The notes beneath the pieces are model-generated. The model did not search any database. It saw only the letters and a program-made list of their open reading frames with translations, and had not been told where the DNA came from. DNA of 64,000 bases from contig NC_015945.1 of NCBI RefSeq assembly GCF_000224085.1, positions 941,501 to 1,005,500 on the forward strand, written 5' to 3'. This document shows, in pieces, positions 27,590 through 37,832 of the stretch. The DNA comes from Allomuricauda ruestringensis DSM 13258 (lineage in GTDB: Bacteria; Bacteroidota; Bacteroidia; Flavobacteriales; Flavobacteriaceae). The position numbers were made by a program, and so were the translations under genes. Each line of letters begins with the position of its first letter. The stretch's first letter is position 1.

Positions 27590-28029
27590 TCAAATGAACT
27601 ACCTCAGCGCAGAAGCTAGCTTTGTCGACGTACCGGATATCGGAAGCCCACCTGCGACCGACAGGCAAGACCCCTTCGCCACAAAAACCAATACTGGAGT
27701 CTATTGATATTCCATTGCAGTATACAGTGACCATATCTGTACGCTACACTCGAGGCAGAGACTCAGGGGAATTTTAATGATTAAAAACCTCCAACTGTTA
27801 ATGTTAATCTTCTTCGGCAAATGCGTAAAGGTTAATAAGCGCTTACAATCTACGCTGCCACTTTCATTTTTTTTGTGCTGCAATCCACAAGGTGGAGGCT
27901 CTAAGTCTTACTTCTTACCGAATTTTTAGTTTTCATTGTTTCGGAAGATTTTTTGAATTAGCCTACAAACAAGATTTACCCTCCCCTTGCTTGGATGCAA
28001 TAACTAACTCTAAATTAATTTTTATGATA
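27590..28029 (+). other. 440-bp leader/intergenic region before susC
   Basis: No convincing gene. A short frame at 27594-27707 (37 codons) has no recognisable product. The first part is richer in G+C than its surroundings. A perfect palindrome TAAGCGCTTA at 27836-27845 could be an operator. The frame leading into susC is open back to 27892, but those residues are unlike a SusC N-terminus. No clear TAnnTTTG element was found. Confidence 0.5.
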
Positions 28030-31000
28030 ATGAAAAATTATTGGATGATGCTAGTGTTGTTTTTCTGTGTTCTCACAGCAGCACTTGCACAAGAAAAGAA
28101 TGTTTCCGGTACAGTTACCGACCAAGATGGCCTACCGCTTCCGGGCGTATCTATTATGGCCGTTGGTACATCAAATGGCACACAAACCGATTTTGATGGA
28201 AACTATTCCATTACTGCGAGTACTGGACAAGTACTTCGTTTTAGCTACATCGGCCAAAAAACCGTGGAAAGAACCATAGGTGCTTCTTCCACCATCAATG
28301 TACAAATGGAAGAAGATGCCCAGGCCTTGGAAGAGGTGGTTGTTACGGCGTTGGGGATTGCTAGGGAGGAGAAAGCACTTGGATATGCTTCCCAACAACT
28401 TGATACCGAAAAGATAGCGGATGTTCCTACTACCAATGTGGTCAATGCACTAAGTGGTAAGGTTTCTGGGGTAAACATCACTCAATCTTCGGGTGACATC
28501 GGTGCTTCCTCTCGTATAACCATTCGCGGTATTTCCACCATTTTTGGAAACTCTCAACCATTGATTGTAGTCGATGGAGCTGTTATTGACAACAACACTT
28601 ATACGGGAGGTAACTCAGGCACGGACGTTCCCAATGGTCTCGCCGACATTAATCCTCAAGATATTGAAACCATCAATGTGTTAAAAGGAGGGGCCGCCAC
28701 AGCACTTTATGGAATGAGGGGCACCAATGGCGTTGTAGTCGTCACGACCAAATCAGGTAAAAAAGGAAAAGCTTTAGGTATAAATATTCATAGTTCAGTA
28801 ACATTTTCAAAGCCCTACATTTTTCCTGATTACCAAAACAAATATGGACAGGGACATAGTTCAACATATTTTGAATTTGTTGATGGTTTTGGATATGACC
28901 AAGGAGCCAATGGAGGTGATGGGGGCACCGATGAAAGTTGGGGGCCTGCATTAGATTCTGGTTTTGAGTTTATCCAGTATTCATCAATCATACAGAACCC
29001 CAACAATCCACAACCTAAACCTTGGGTTTCCAATCCTGACAGCGTTATCGACGATTTCTATGAAACAGGTATGATGACCGACAATACCGTATCTCTTTCA
29101 GGAGGTTCCGAGAATGCCTCTTATAGGTTGTCTTTAGGTTTAGTAGATGGCACTGGCATCATATACAATACTGATCTTAGAAAATATAATATTTCTGGTA
29201 GTGTTGACTTTGACTTGAGTGATAAATGGTCAGCTGGTTTTAGCGCTAGGTATATCAAAAGCACTTCTGAAAACCGTAATGCAGTTGGTTATGGGGAAGT
29301 CGACAATCAAATAGGACAATTAGTTTGGGGAGCACGTCAAGTGGATTGGTCTGAATTAAAGGATTGGAGAAACCTGCCCATGATAGAGACCAATGTTCCC
29401 AATAGACCAACACCTTTAAACTGGAACTTGAGATATAACAACAACCCATTTTGGGCCTTGGATAACAATCTACATCCTTGGGAAAGAAACAGATGGATTG
29501 GAACAGCAAAAGTCGCATACCATTTTACAGAAGGGCTAACCCTTAATATGACCACGGGAATTGACTTGTTCAATGATATAAGAGAAACTCAACGCTTGTT
29601 TGGTACTGTTGACTTCAGAAATGGATACTATCAAATAACCGAAAGAAACAGGTACGAGGTAAATAGTCAAGCGTTGTTATCCTATAACACTGCACTTGAC
29701 ACAAAAGAAAAACTCAAACTATCAATGAGTTTGGGAAGCAGTGTAATGTTAAACAACTACAGGTTGTTTAGAGGTACTGCTGAAAATCTGGTGATTGACA
29801 AATTATTCAATCTTTCGAATTCGGCCGCCCCACCAGAACTTATAGACGACAGTGAAGTCCAAAAAATAAACAGTGTTTTTGGCACAACAGACATAAGCTA
29901 TAACGATTATTTATTTTTAAGCTTTACTGGACGTAACGATTGGGCCAGTGTTCTACCCATTAAAAACAACAGTATTTTTTATCCTTCGGCATCCTTGAGT
30001 TCCTTGGTGCATAGCATGGGTAACTTTAACCCTTCCGGTATATCTTTCTTGAAACTAAGGGGGTCATGGGCACAAACTGGAAGTGCGGGCCCTCTGAACC
30101 CATACAGCGTAAGCCCTACTTATGGCTTATCGGCAAACCCGCTAAATGGTCAAACACCAACAGCCTTCCTGCCTAACACTCTATGGAATCCAAACATTAC
30201 TGCTCAAACAGAAACAGCTATAGAAGCTGGTATAGATGCACGTTTTTTCAACAATAGACTTCGGTTGGATGTTACCTATTATGACAAGAAAAATGAAGAT
30301 GTCATCATGCCCTTGTCTATTTCCAGTTCATCAGGATATTCAAGTGTATGGAAAAATGCAGCGACAATTACAAATAAAGGTATAGAAGTAGTTTTCGGCG
30401 CAGACATAATACAGAATTCTAATGATGGCTTTAATTTAGGTATAGACATAAACTACGCTAAAAACGACAACTTGGTAACCGATATTGAGGGTGAGGGCGT
30501 TATAAATCTAGACTATGGAAATATTTGGAATGTCTATACCCAAGCAAGAAATGACAAACCCATTGGTACCATTTACGGGCCCTCATTCGAAAGAGCACCC
30601 AATGGAGATATTTTATATAGTGATGGTCTACCAGTTCAAGGAGACTCCAAAGTATTAGGAAATTCACAGCCCGATTGGGTTGGGGGTCTAGGGATAAACG
30701 CTTCCTTTAAAGGCTTTAGACTGCGTACTCTTTTTGATATGAAGTATGGTGGTGAAGTTTACTCACAAACCAATACATGGGGCATGCTTTCCGGTGTTTT
30801 GGAAGAAACCCTTGTAGGTAGAGAGACTGGTGTTATAGGACAAGGTAGTATGGAAGACGGAAATGGCAACTATGTACCCAACAATGTGGTAGTAAATGCC
30901 CAAAACTACTACAGTACCGCTTTCAGTCAGAATATTGCAGAATCTTCTGTTTTCGATGCTTCTTTCGTAAAATGGAGAGAATTGTCCTTAAGTTATGCGC

Positions 31001-31203
31001 TTCCTTCCAGACTGTTCAAAAATATGGCGGTACAATCTATAGACATTGGAGTGACCGCAAGAAACTTAGCATTATTATACAGAAAAGCACCACATATTGA
31101 TCCAGAAACAGCATTTGGTGTAAATGTGGGACAACAAGGTTTGGAGTATGCTCAAACCCCTTCTGCACGTACCATTGGTATGACTCTTAATGTAAAATTC
31201 TAA
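28030..31203 (+). CDS. susC: SusC/RagA-family TonB-dependent outer-membrane receptor
   Basis: About 1057 residues. It imports oligosaccharides or other ligands across the outer membrane with a SusD lid, powered by TonB. A signal peptide (residues 1-18, ending ALAQ) precedes a carboxypeptidase-like regulatory domain (VSGTVTDQDGLPLPGVSI) and the SusC signature LEEVVVTALG that serves as TonB-box region. The plug follows with ITIRGISTIFGNSQPLIVVDG and VLKGGAATALYGMRGTNGVVVVTT, then a barrel ending MTLNVKF. ATG at 28024 is an alternative start. No extra N-terminal anti-sigma STN domain is present, so it is not of the transducing type. Substrate unknown. Confidence 0.95.
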   Translation: MKNYWMMLVLFFCVLTAALAQEKNVSGTVTDQDGLPLPGVSIMAVGTSNGTQTDFDGNYSITASTGQVLRFSYIGQKTVERTIGASSTINVQMEEDAQALEEVVVTALGIAREEKALGYASQQLDTEKIADVPTTNVVNALSGKVSGVNITQSSGDIGASSRITIRGISTIFGNSQPLIVVDGAVIDNNTYTGGNSGTDVPNGLADINPQDIETINVLKGGAATALYGMRGTNGVVVVTTKSGKKGKALGINIHSSVTFSKPYIFPDYQNKYGQGHSSTYFEFVDGFGYDQGANGGDGGTDESWGPALDSGFEFIQYSSIIQNPNNPQPKPWVSNPDSVIDDFYETGMMTDNTVSLSGGSENASYRLSLGLVDGTGIIYNTDLRKYNISGSVDFDLSDKWSAGFSARYIKSTSENRNAVGYGEVDNQIGQLVWGARQVDWSELKDWRNLPMIETNVPNRPTPLNWNLRYNNNPFWALDNNLHPWERNRWIGTAKVAYHFTEGLTLNMTTGIDLFNDIRETQRLFGTVDFRNGYYQITERNRYEVNSQALLSYNTALDTKEKLKLSMSLGSSVMLNNYRLFRGTAENLVIDKLFNLSNSAAPPELIDDSEVQKINSVFGTTDISYNDYLFLSFTGRNDWASVLPIKNNSIFYPSASLSSLVHSMGNFNPSGISFLKLRGSWAQTGSAGPLNPYSVSPTYGLSANPLNGQTPTAFLPNTLWNPNITAQTETAIEAGIDARFFNNRLRLDVTYYDKKNEDVIMPLSISSSSGYSSVWKNAATITNKGIEVVFGADIIQNSNDGFNLGIDINYAKNDNLVTDIEGEGVINLDYGNIWNVYTQARNDKPIGTIYGPSFERAPNGDILYSDGLPVQGDSKVLGNSQPDWVGGLGINASFKGFRLRTLFDMKYGGEVYSQTNTWGMLSGVLEETLVGRETGVIGQGSMEDGNGNYVPNNVVVNAQNYYSTAFSQNIAESSVFDASFVKWRELSLSYALPSRLFKNMAVQSIDIGVTARNLALLYRKAPHIDPETAFGVNVGQQGLEYAQTPSARTIGMTLNVKF

Positions 31204-31215
31204 TTTAAAAAGACC

Positions 31216-32643
31216 ATGAAAAATATATATAATTCTTTCGCTTTTCTTTTCACCCTAAGTCTTGGGTTAGCTCTTATAGGTTGTGATAGAGATTTCGAGG
31301 AAATCAATACAGATCCAGACGAGCCCACTGTGATTTCGGTAGATTTACAACTGGGCTTCATAGAGAGAGCTCTTATCAATGAACTTTATGATATTTTTAC
31401 CGCTGGCGAATGCGCTTCAACTTGGCCTCAGCATATTTCCAAACCCATATATAATGATGCCGATAGATATTTTCCAAGACTAGGGGCCATTAACACTTTT
31501 TGGAACACACTCTACTTGAATGTAATTTCCGAAGCAGATGAAATGTACCTTTTGGCAGAAGAAGCAAACAACCAAGCGGTTCAAGGTACCGCCTTGACCC
31601 TAAAAGCCATTGCACTTCAAACCCTGACTGATGCATTCGGTAATATTCCGGCTAGTGAAGCGAATTTAGCAACCGATGGAAATTACAATCCTAAATATGA
31701 TACCCAACAAGAGGTTTACACCCAAATATTTGAACTACTGGATGAGGCTATTGCCAAATTTAAATCTGGTGAAGGGGCTATCAACTCTGATCAGGATTTA
31801 ATTTATGGAGGAGATGTATCTAAGTGGGTGAAATTTGCAACTTCAGTTAAATTCAGAGCCTTAATGAGGGTCTCTGAAACATCTCTTTTCAGTACAGCCG
31901 AATTACAATCTTTAATAGACTCCGGGGATTTGATTACAAATTCGTCCGACAATGCCTTTATCCAATTTTCCAGTATAACAGCACCCAACATAAATCCACA
32001 TTATGGTACAGTCTTAAATGGGCGCGAAGCAGAATGGTGCATGGGAGAGGCTTTGGTTGATTTTATGTTGGCAGAAAATGACCCTCGCTTGGCAGTTTAT
32101 GCCAATCCAAATGATGCCAATGAATATAGAGGTAAACCGGCAGGGTATATCAATCCCGGACTAAATGGTTATGGAGCTGGAACGGTTTCAGAAATCGGTG
32201 ATGCATTCATGGCTGCGGATGCACCTTTGTACTTCATCACTGCTGCTCAAGTAAACCTTTTACTTGCTGAAGTTGCAGAAGTACATGGTATGGGTGGTGA
32301 TCCAGAAGCGTATTTTAATGCTGGAGTTGCCGCTTCATTGGAACAAAATGGTTTAGATCCAGCAAGTTATACTCCCGCATACAATGGGTATCAATCAATT
32401 GCTGAACAATTATGGGTGGGAACTTTTTTACAAGGATATGAGACATGGGCCGAATGGAGAAGATCTGACATTCCTTCAAACCTAACTTTGGCGGTAGACC
32501 CTCAACCAGGCGTAAACAGTATTCCTACGAGATACACTTACACTAACGATGAAGTAGCGTTGAACGGATCCAATGTCAGCGAAGCAGTTGCAGATCAAGG
32601 AAGCGATGCCCTTACCACCAAGGTTTGGTGGGATGTAAACTAA
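31216..32643 (+). CDS. susD: SusD/RagB-family outer-membrane lipoprotein
   Basis: 475 residues. The signal ends in lipobox LIGC (about residue 23), followed by DRDFEEINTDPDEPT, the usual SusD-like_2 opening. Helical TPR-like segments follow, including ALTLKAIALQTLTDAFGNIP, the conserved LTDxFGxIP motif. The C-terminal region has ITAAQVNLLLAEVAE and GYETWAEWRRSD, matching the group. It caps the SusC barrel and captures substrate. It starts 12 bp after susC. Confidence 0.94.
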   Translation: MKNIYNSFAFLFTLSLGLALIGCDRDFEEINTDPDEPTVISVDLQLGFIERALINELYDIFTAGECASTWPQHISKPIYNDADRYFPRLGAINTFWNTLYLNVISEADEMYLLAEEANNQAVQGTALTLKAIALQTLTDAFGNIPASEANLATDGNYNPKYDTQQEVYTQIFELLDEAIAKFKSGEGAINSDQDLIYGGDVSKWVKFATSVKFRALMRVSETSLFSTAELQSLIDSGDLITNSSDNAFIQFSSITAPNINPHYGTVLNGREAEWCMGEALVDFMLAENDPRLAVYANPNDANEYRGKPAGYINPGLNGYGAGTVSEIGDAFMAADAPLYFITAAQVNLLLAEVAEVHGMGGDPEAYFNAGVAASLEQNGLDPASYTPAYNGYQSIAEQLWVGTFLQGYETWAEWRRSDIPSNLTLAVDPQPGVNSIPTRYTYTNDEVALNGSNVSEAVADQGSDALTTKVWWDVN

Positions 32644-32669
32644 TCATTTAAACTTAAAGACAAAATATT

Positions 32670-33512
32670 ATGAAACGTATAAAACTTTTATGGTTAGCTC
32701 TTATACTTGTTAGTATATTATCTGGGTGTGACTCAGAAGAAGAAGCTCAAGTATTACAAGAAAGAGATACTGCTGGTGTTCTTATAGACATTAGTGGATC
32801 GGGAAGCGTACAAGGAATTCCATTAACCCCTGAGAATTTGGAAAACTCCATAGTAGACTTTAGTGTAAATACTATTGAAATGAACGTGGAGAAAGTTTCT
32901 GGTATTGAAACAGATATATCCAAGTTCGAAATTGTCAAGCGATTTAATGGCGGAGCTGAAATAAGTGTGGGCTCATTTGAATCGGTTCCATTTACTTTCA
33001 GTTTAACATCATTAAATGAATTTATAGAAGAAACAGGAGTTTCTGCCGAAGAATTAAGGATAGGAGACGTATTTACCTTTACTGTTAAAGTTCATCAAAA
33101 TGATGGCGATGTTTACCAATATTCTAATCAAAGTTTTAATTTGACAGTAAATTGTTTTGCCGATTTATCTGGCGCGTACACGGTTAGCAACTCCGTTTGT
33201 GGAGCTGGGTCCACTGGTACCATTCCAACAATTAACATATCTCAAACACCAGATGGAAATTGGTATTTAGAAACAGCTGATGGAGGGTTACTGCAATATT
33301 GTACCAGCAACACTGCTTTGGTGAACGATGGTACCATATCTGTAGTTTGCGGCGAAGTGTTGCCAACAAGTAACCTAGCTTTTTGTCCTGATTATGGGAT
33401 CGGTTGTATTACAGGAGGCACTTGGGACCAAGAAAACGGTATCTTGGAACTTAAACTCAATGATGATTTTTTTGAAAATGGTGAATATACCGCCACGTAT
33501 ATAAGACAGTAA
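32670..33512 (+). CDS. Unknown surface lipoprotein, third gene of the SusCD operon
   Basis: 280 residues; not a family I recognise. The lipobox SILSGC places the lipid Cys near residue 20. The first half looks like an immunoglobulin-like or SusE-like beta domain. The second half (about 163-280) has six cysteines, including VNCFADL, NSVCGAG, QYCTSN, VVCGE and FCPDYGIGCI, suggesting disulfides. It starts 26 bp after susD and ends just before a strong terminator, so it is part of the same transport unit. A substrate-binding surface role is inference. Confidence 0.8.
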   Translation: MKRIKLLWLALILVSILSGCDSEEEAQVLQERDTAGVLIDISGSGSVQGIPLTPENLENSIVDFSVNTIEMNVEKVSGIETDISKFEIVKRFNGGAEISVGSFESVPFTFSLTSLNEFIEETGVSAEELRIGDVFTFTVKVHQNDGDVYQYSNQSFNLTVNCFADLSGAYTVSNSVCGAGSTGTIPTINISQTPDGNWYLETADGGLLQYCTSNTALVNDGTISVVCGEVLPTSNLAFCPDYGIGCITGGTWDQENGILELKLNDDFFENGEYTATYIRQ

Positions 33513-33532
33513 AAATAATTGATAAATTAATG

Positions 33533-33566
33533 AAGAGGGGCTTAATATTAAGCCCCTCTTTCGTTT
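33533..33566 (+). terminator. Rho-independent terminator of the SusCD operon
   Basis: Perfect 13-bp inverted repeat: AAGAGGGGCTTAA at 33533-33545 and its complement at 33548-33560, then TTTCGTTT. It lies 20 bp after the third gene's stop. Confidence 0.85.
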
Positions 33567-33711
33567 CACATATCTATTTATCACTCTCTAAAGGGTATCC
33601 ATCCATCCAAACCGGCCATCCATCAATTGGTGCCCAAAAATTCCATCCATTACATATAAGTTTGAACATATTCATCAAACTATTTGCAAAATGTTACAAA
33701 GTAATAAAAGG

Positions 33712-34272
33712 ATGTCTAGAAATTTCCTGGTGGGAACCCTTCTTCTCTTTGTCCATGTCACATTTGGCCAAGATAGCCTTGAGGCCTCCCATAGACTGGA
33801 CAACTTTTTATATAAAAGTTGCACCACTAACTATAATTTGGTTACTTCAGAGTCGGTTAAAAATATCCTGAAATATAATGTGTTCTACATCACTCAAGAG
33901 ACCAAAAATATCTATGGTGAAAAAGAAAAGCAGGTCAATGAGTTTATCGTTATCGACAATGGAGAGCAAGTAAAACGATTTGAGCGCATTAAAACCAGTA
34001 CCGACTTGCCTGAACTTACTAGTTATATTAGGGATGATTTTTTTTTGAACAAAGAATCCGCCCCGTATTTTCAAGTACTTTTAGATTACATATACCCTAT
34101 TGCAGAATGGAAACCGGACAAAAGAGAGTTCTTTTTTAAAAATGGCAAATGGTATTTTCTCCGTGATGCCTATTTCCGCACCAAACAAGGTTTTGAAATC
34201 ACAGTTGATTCCAAAGGAAAAATCACCCATATCTGCTATAAGATGAAATGGGATGAACCTGAAAGCAAATAA
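33712..34272 (+). CDS. Secreted protein of unknown function
   Basis: 186 residues from ATG 33712, which opens directly onto a signal peptide (MSRNFLVGTLLLFVHVTFGQ). An in-frame ATG at 33691 would add seven residues. The mature part is rich in charged and aromatic residues, with the C-terminal pattern FFKNGKWYFLRDAYFRTKQG. No family recognised and no membrane segment beyond the signal. It stands alone between two terminators. Confidence 0.7.
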   Translation: MSRNFLVGTLLLFVHVTFGQDSLEASHRLDNFLYKSCTTNYNLVTSESVKNILKYNVFYITQETKNIYGEKEKQVNEFIVIDNGEQVKRFERIKTSTDLPELTSYIRDDFFLNKESAPYFQVLLDYIYPIAEWKPDKREFFFKNGKWYFLRDAYFRTKQGFEITVDSKGKITHICYKMKWDEPESK

Positions 34273-34285
34273 TAATGCTCCAATA

Positions 34286-34314
34286 AAAAGCGCCTCCCGT
34301 TCAGGAGGCGTTTT
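34286..34314. terminator. Bidirectional terminator
   Basis: CGCCTCC (34291-34297) pairs with GGAGGCG (34304-34310) around a 6-nt loop. A runs precede and T runs follow, so it can serve both the gene on the left (+) and the PpiD gene on the right (-). Confidence 0.8.
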
Positions 34315-34335
34315 ATTATCTCATATCGCTAAATC

Positions 34336-36456
34336 CTAGTAGAATGTAGCTCTTTTATCTTCTATCTCTGCTTTGTCCTTCAAAGCATTGTAAACCGCAC
34401 CATTGACCCTTGCAGCTGCACTTGTCTGCAAATTTTGAGCGTAGGTGCTATAGTTTTCTACATCTGGAGCTTCGGTTTTGTTGGTAACCTTGATCATGTA
34501 CACCCCTGTGTTTCCTTTAATCAAATCGGAAGTCTGGTCTTTATCCATGGCAAACGCTGTTCCAACCACTAAAGGCTCCCTACCTGCTCCCGGCAAGGTT
34601 GGCGACGACAATGTTACTGCAGAGGCTGTGCTTTGACTTACATTATTGTCCGAAGCGATGGCATCCATGGCTTTTCCTTTGTTTGCTGCTATGATTTGTT
34701 TTGCCTTAAGCTCTTTTCTAATAGCTGGCAATGCTGTTGCTGAGGCATCTTCGGGGGCCATAAGTCCTTTTTTGTACTTTTTGGTCAACTGTACCACGGC
34801 ATAGCCGTTGTTTACGTTAAATCGTTTAATATCCCCTACACTGGTGTCTTCGTTAAAAGCCCACTGTACAATGCTTCGTTGTGAACCAAGACCCGGAAGA
34901 TTCTCTTCCATCTCCTTGATTTTGTTTACGGGTCTAACTGTGTAGCTGCTTTCTTTGGCAATATCCCCAAAGTTTTCTGGTTCTGCATCCATAACGGCCA
35001 TTTCGTACTTGGTCGCATCGGTGAACAAGGTATTGATGGTCGTTTCTGATGGTTCAATTTCTCTTGCCAAGGTAGCTACCTGAACCACATCTTGTTTGTC
35101 GTCAACTTTAATTATGTGGTATCCAAATTGCGTTTCTACCAAACCAACTGTTCCCGTTGGATTTCCAAAACAAAAATCGTTGAACCCATCTGCCATTACC
35201 CCTTCTTGAAAATACCCAAGGTCTCCTCCACGTGGTGCGGAAGGGCCGTCTGAATTATCCCGCGCCAAAGCAGTGAAAATCACATCTTCTTTTCTGGCCT
35301 CGGCCAATAATCTTTTTGCCTCTGCCTCTGCCTCCTCTTTGGTTCTTGTAATAGATGGGTTGGCACGCTCAGCTCCTTCCCAGGTTATAAGGATATGACT
35401 TGCCTTTACGGTTCCATTTTCTTTTCTGTCCATTACTTTGGACACTTTATAAGAATCCCCATCCTTGTATGGTCCATATACTTCTCCAACACTCATCGCC
35501 ATCAATGTATCGGCCACTACAGAAGGAAGGTCCTTTTTAGCTTTGTATATGGTATCAAGTTTGGTGTCAGAATATCTGTCCAGAAACGCGGCCATGTTTT
35601 TGGTATTTCTAAAACCAAGAATGGTATCGTTGGCATCCGTTGCCTCTGAATATTCAACAGAATCATCCATCAAAGCGGTAATCTCTTCTTTTACATTGTT
35701 CTCATCTTCTGCAGATGGTTTTTCCTCAAAATACACAAATCGGATATCACGGGCTTTGTCTTGTTCAAACAATGCTTTGTGGTCGTTGATGTACGCTTCG
35801 ATATCACCTTTGGAAATTTTGATTGTACTATCAGCAATGGAAGTGTAAGGAATGCGAACGTATTGCAAATCCACCTTATCGTTGGCCATGTTATAGTTCA
35901 TCTCTCCTTCGGTAAGGGTAGCAGTAACCCCTCCTTTTACCAAGTTGAAGTACATACGCTCCTTGGCCGCTTGTATAATGGATGCCTCATCTTGCAACCA
36001 GGCATCGTAACGCAAAGGGTCGTTTGCTTTCCAATCGGCAATGGCACTTTTAAAGACTTGTTCGTTAAATACTCCGTTCTCGTCTTGAAAATCTGGAATT
36101 TGGGCATAACCCGAAGTTCTCACAAATTCAATGATCTGGTCGCTTTCCACATCAATTCCCAATTCTTCGAACTGTTGGTTCAAAATGGTCTTTCTTACTT
36201 CTTGATCGTATACCATGTTCACCAACTGGGTTGAAGTAACACTGGGTCCATATCTTCTGGAAGCTGTTTCAACCTGAGCTCTAAACTCGTTGATGGGAAT
36301 ATTTTCTCCATTCACCTCTGCAACCGTGGAGCCTACTTTTCCACCAGAAAAATTGTCGCTGCTGAATACTCCCGATATTACGAATGCGAACAACGCCAAA
36401 CCAATAATCAGAATAAGAACTGTTGTTCGTTTTCTAATATTCTCTAATATTGCCAT
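34336..36456 (-). CDS. ppiD: PpiD-like periplasmic peptidyl-prolyl isomerase/chaperone
   Basis: 706 residues. It begins MAILENIRKRTTVLILIIGLALFAF, the typical PpiD opening with one membrane anchor. A SurA_N-like chaperone region follows (VNGENIPINEFRAQVE). A parvulin domain in the middle includes ASHILITW, with DNSDGPSAPRGGDLGYFQEGVM and GYHIIKVDDKQ. It folds outer-membrane proteins leaving the Sec channel. The frame is open 18 codons further upstream, but those residues are not conserved-looking, so the start at 36456 is chosen. It is at the downstream end of the envelope block and its stop faces a terminator. Confidence 0.92.
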   Translation of the reverse strand: MAILENIRKRTTVLILIIGLALFAFVISGVFSSDNFSGGKVGSTVAEVNGENIPINEFRAQVETASRRYGPSVTSTQLVNMVYDQEVRKTILNQQFEELGIDVESDQIIEFVRTSGYAQIPDFQDENGVFNEQVFKSAIADWKANDPLRYDAWLQDEASIIQAAKERMYFNLVKGGVTATLTEGEMNYNMANDKVDLQYVRIPYTSIADSTIKISKGDIEAYINDHKALFEQDKARDIRFVYFEEKPSAEDENNVKEEITALMDDSVEYSEATDANDTILGFRNTKNMAAFLDRYSDTKLDTIYKAKKDLPSVVADTLMAMSVGEVYGPYKDGDSYKVSKVMDRKENGTVKASHILITWEGAERANPSITRTKEEAEAEAKRLLAEARKEDVIFTALARDNSDGPSAPRGGDLGYFQEGVMADGFNDFCFGNPTGTVGLVETQFGYHIIKVDDKQDVVQVATLAREIEPSETTINTLFTDATKYEMAVMDAEPENFGDIAKESSYTVRPVNKIKEMEENLPGLGSQRSIVQWAFNEDTSVGDIKRFNVNNGYAVVQLTKKYKKGLMAPEDASATALPAIRKELKAKQIIAANKGKAMDAIASDNNVSQSTASAVTLSSPTLPGAGREPLVVGTAFAMDKDQTSDLIKGNTGVYMIKVTNKTEAPDVENYSTYAQNLQTSAAARVNGAVYNALKDKAEIEDKRATFY

Positions 36457-36540
36457 TTTACTGCTTGTTTTCTTTAAATTCAGTGGGCGAAAATACCACT
36501 TTCTTTTCAAATAGGAAAGCCAAAAAAGGGACGGAAATTA

Positions 36541-37830
36541 TTAATCTTCAGTATGAACGCGCACACTTACCAAATCTATTTTGGTAGTAGATACCTCCAA
36601 AATCTTGAAGGTGAAGTTGCCGACGGTCACTTCTGAATCCTGTTCGGGAATTTCACCCGTCTTATTTACGATCAATCCACCCAAGGTTTCATATTCTTCT
36701 CCTTCGGGTAGCTCCAATTTATAGTTTTCGTTAATGTAATCCACCTCCATACGGGCCGAAAACTTATACTCGGTCTCACTTATTTGTTCTTCATAAAGAT
36801 CGGTGGAATCGTGTTCGTCTTCAATCTCCCCAAAAAGTTCCTCTATAATGTCCTCTACGGTCAAAATACCCGAGGTACCTCCGTATTCGTCCAATACAAC
36901 GGCCATACTTTTACGTTTTTTGGTCAGTACATTTAATATATCCTGAATAAGCATGGTCTCAGGAACAAATTCAACGGGAAGCAATATACTTTTTATGGTC
37001 TTGGGCTTTTTGAACAGCTCGTAGGAGTGCACATAACCGATTATTTCGTCAATACTGTCTTTATAAATCAGAATTTTTGAATAACCGGTTTCAGAAAATA
37101 GTTTGGCAAGGTTTTTTGGTGTCTCGCTGATTTCTACCGCGGTAATCTCGGTACGGGGCACCATTACTTCCCTCGCTTTTACGGTTGAAAACTCCAATGC
37201 ATTCTGAAAAATCTGTATTTCGGAATCTACATCATCCTCTTCCTCAACGGTTTCCATTTGCTCATTGATATAATCCCCCAATTCCAGTTTGGTGAAGGAC
37301 AGTTGTACCTCATCACCCTCGGTTTTGAAAAACACCCTCAAGATAAAATCGGATACTTTGATTACAAACCAAGATATAACAGAGAACAAGAGGTAAAAAA
37401 AATAGGCGGGTACTGCAAAAACCTTAATCAGGGCATTGGAATATATCTGAAAAAACACCTTGGGCAAAAATTCCGCTGTCAACAAAATCAACAAGGTTGA
37501 AATGACCGTTTGGGAAAGCAAACTGAAATCTGATAACAGGGCATTTAAGAACTGATAATTTGTCGGCAACAAGTTTTGAAACCAGTCCATAAGTACATCT
37601 CCCATAAAAAGTCCGTATACAACCAGTGCAATGTTATTGCCTATGAGCATGGTGGCAATAAATTTTGAAGGTTTATCGGTAAGCAGGGTAAGCACCTTGG
37701 CCAAGAAACCTTCTTGCTTTTTCTCTATTTCAATATGAATTTTGTTGGCTGAAACGAAGGCAATCTCCATTCCTGAGAAAAATGCTGAAAACAGCAGGGA
37801 AAGAACTATAATAATAAGGGAGGAATCCAA
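36541..37830 (-). CDS. CNNM/CorC-HlyC family membrane protein with CBS domains
   Basis: 429 residues. The N-terminal CNNM (DUF21) membrane domain has SAFFSGMEIAFVSAN (about 15-29) and several helices up to about residue 170. Two CBS repeats follow, in the part containing VMVPRTEITAVE and VVLDEYGGTSGILTVEDIIEELFGEIEDEHD. A C-terminal CorC_HlyC domain (LGGLIVNKTGEIP) completes it. Family members are linked to Mg2+/Co2+ homeostasis; the hemolysin name is historical. It starts 2 bp after the small membrane-protein gene, within the lptC operon. Confidence 0.92.
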   Translation of the reverse strand: MDSSLIIIVLSLLFSAFFSGMEIAFVSANKIHIEIEKKQEGFLAKVLTLLTDKPSKFIATMLIGNNIALVVYGLFMGDVLMDWFQNLLPTNYQFLNALLSDFSLLSQTVISTLLILLTAEFLPKVFFQIYSNALIKVFAVPAYFFYLLFSVISWFVIKVSDFILRVFFKTEGDEVQLSFTKLELGDYINEQMETVEEEDDVDSEIQIFQNALEFSTVKAREVMVPRTEITAVEISETPKNLAKLFSETGYSKILIYKDSIDEIIGYVHSYELFKKPKTIKSILLPVEFVPETMLIQDILNVLTKKRKSMAVVLDEYGGTSGILTVEDIIEELFGEIEDEHDSTDLYEEQISETEYKFSARMEVDYINENYKLELPEGEEYETLGGLIVNKTGEIPEQDSEVTVGNFTFKILEVSTTKIDLVSVRVHTED

Positions 37831-37832
37831 TG

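Noticed and set aside
27892..28023. Upstream extension of susC by 44 codons
   Set aside because: The extra residues put 45 non-signal residues before an evident signal peptide; start placed at 28030.
33590..33660. Three CCATCCAT motifs before the gene at 33712
   Set aside because: Irregular spacing in low-complexity sequence; no clear element.
36457..36510. 18-codon extension of ppiD
   Set aside because: The canonical PpiD opening MAILENIRKRT starts at 36456.
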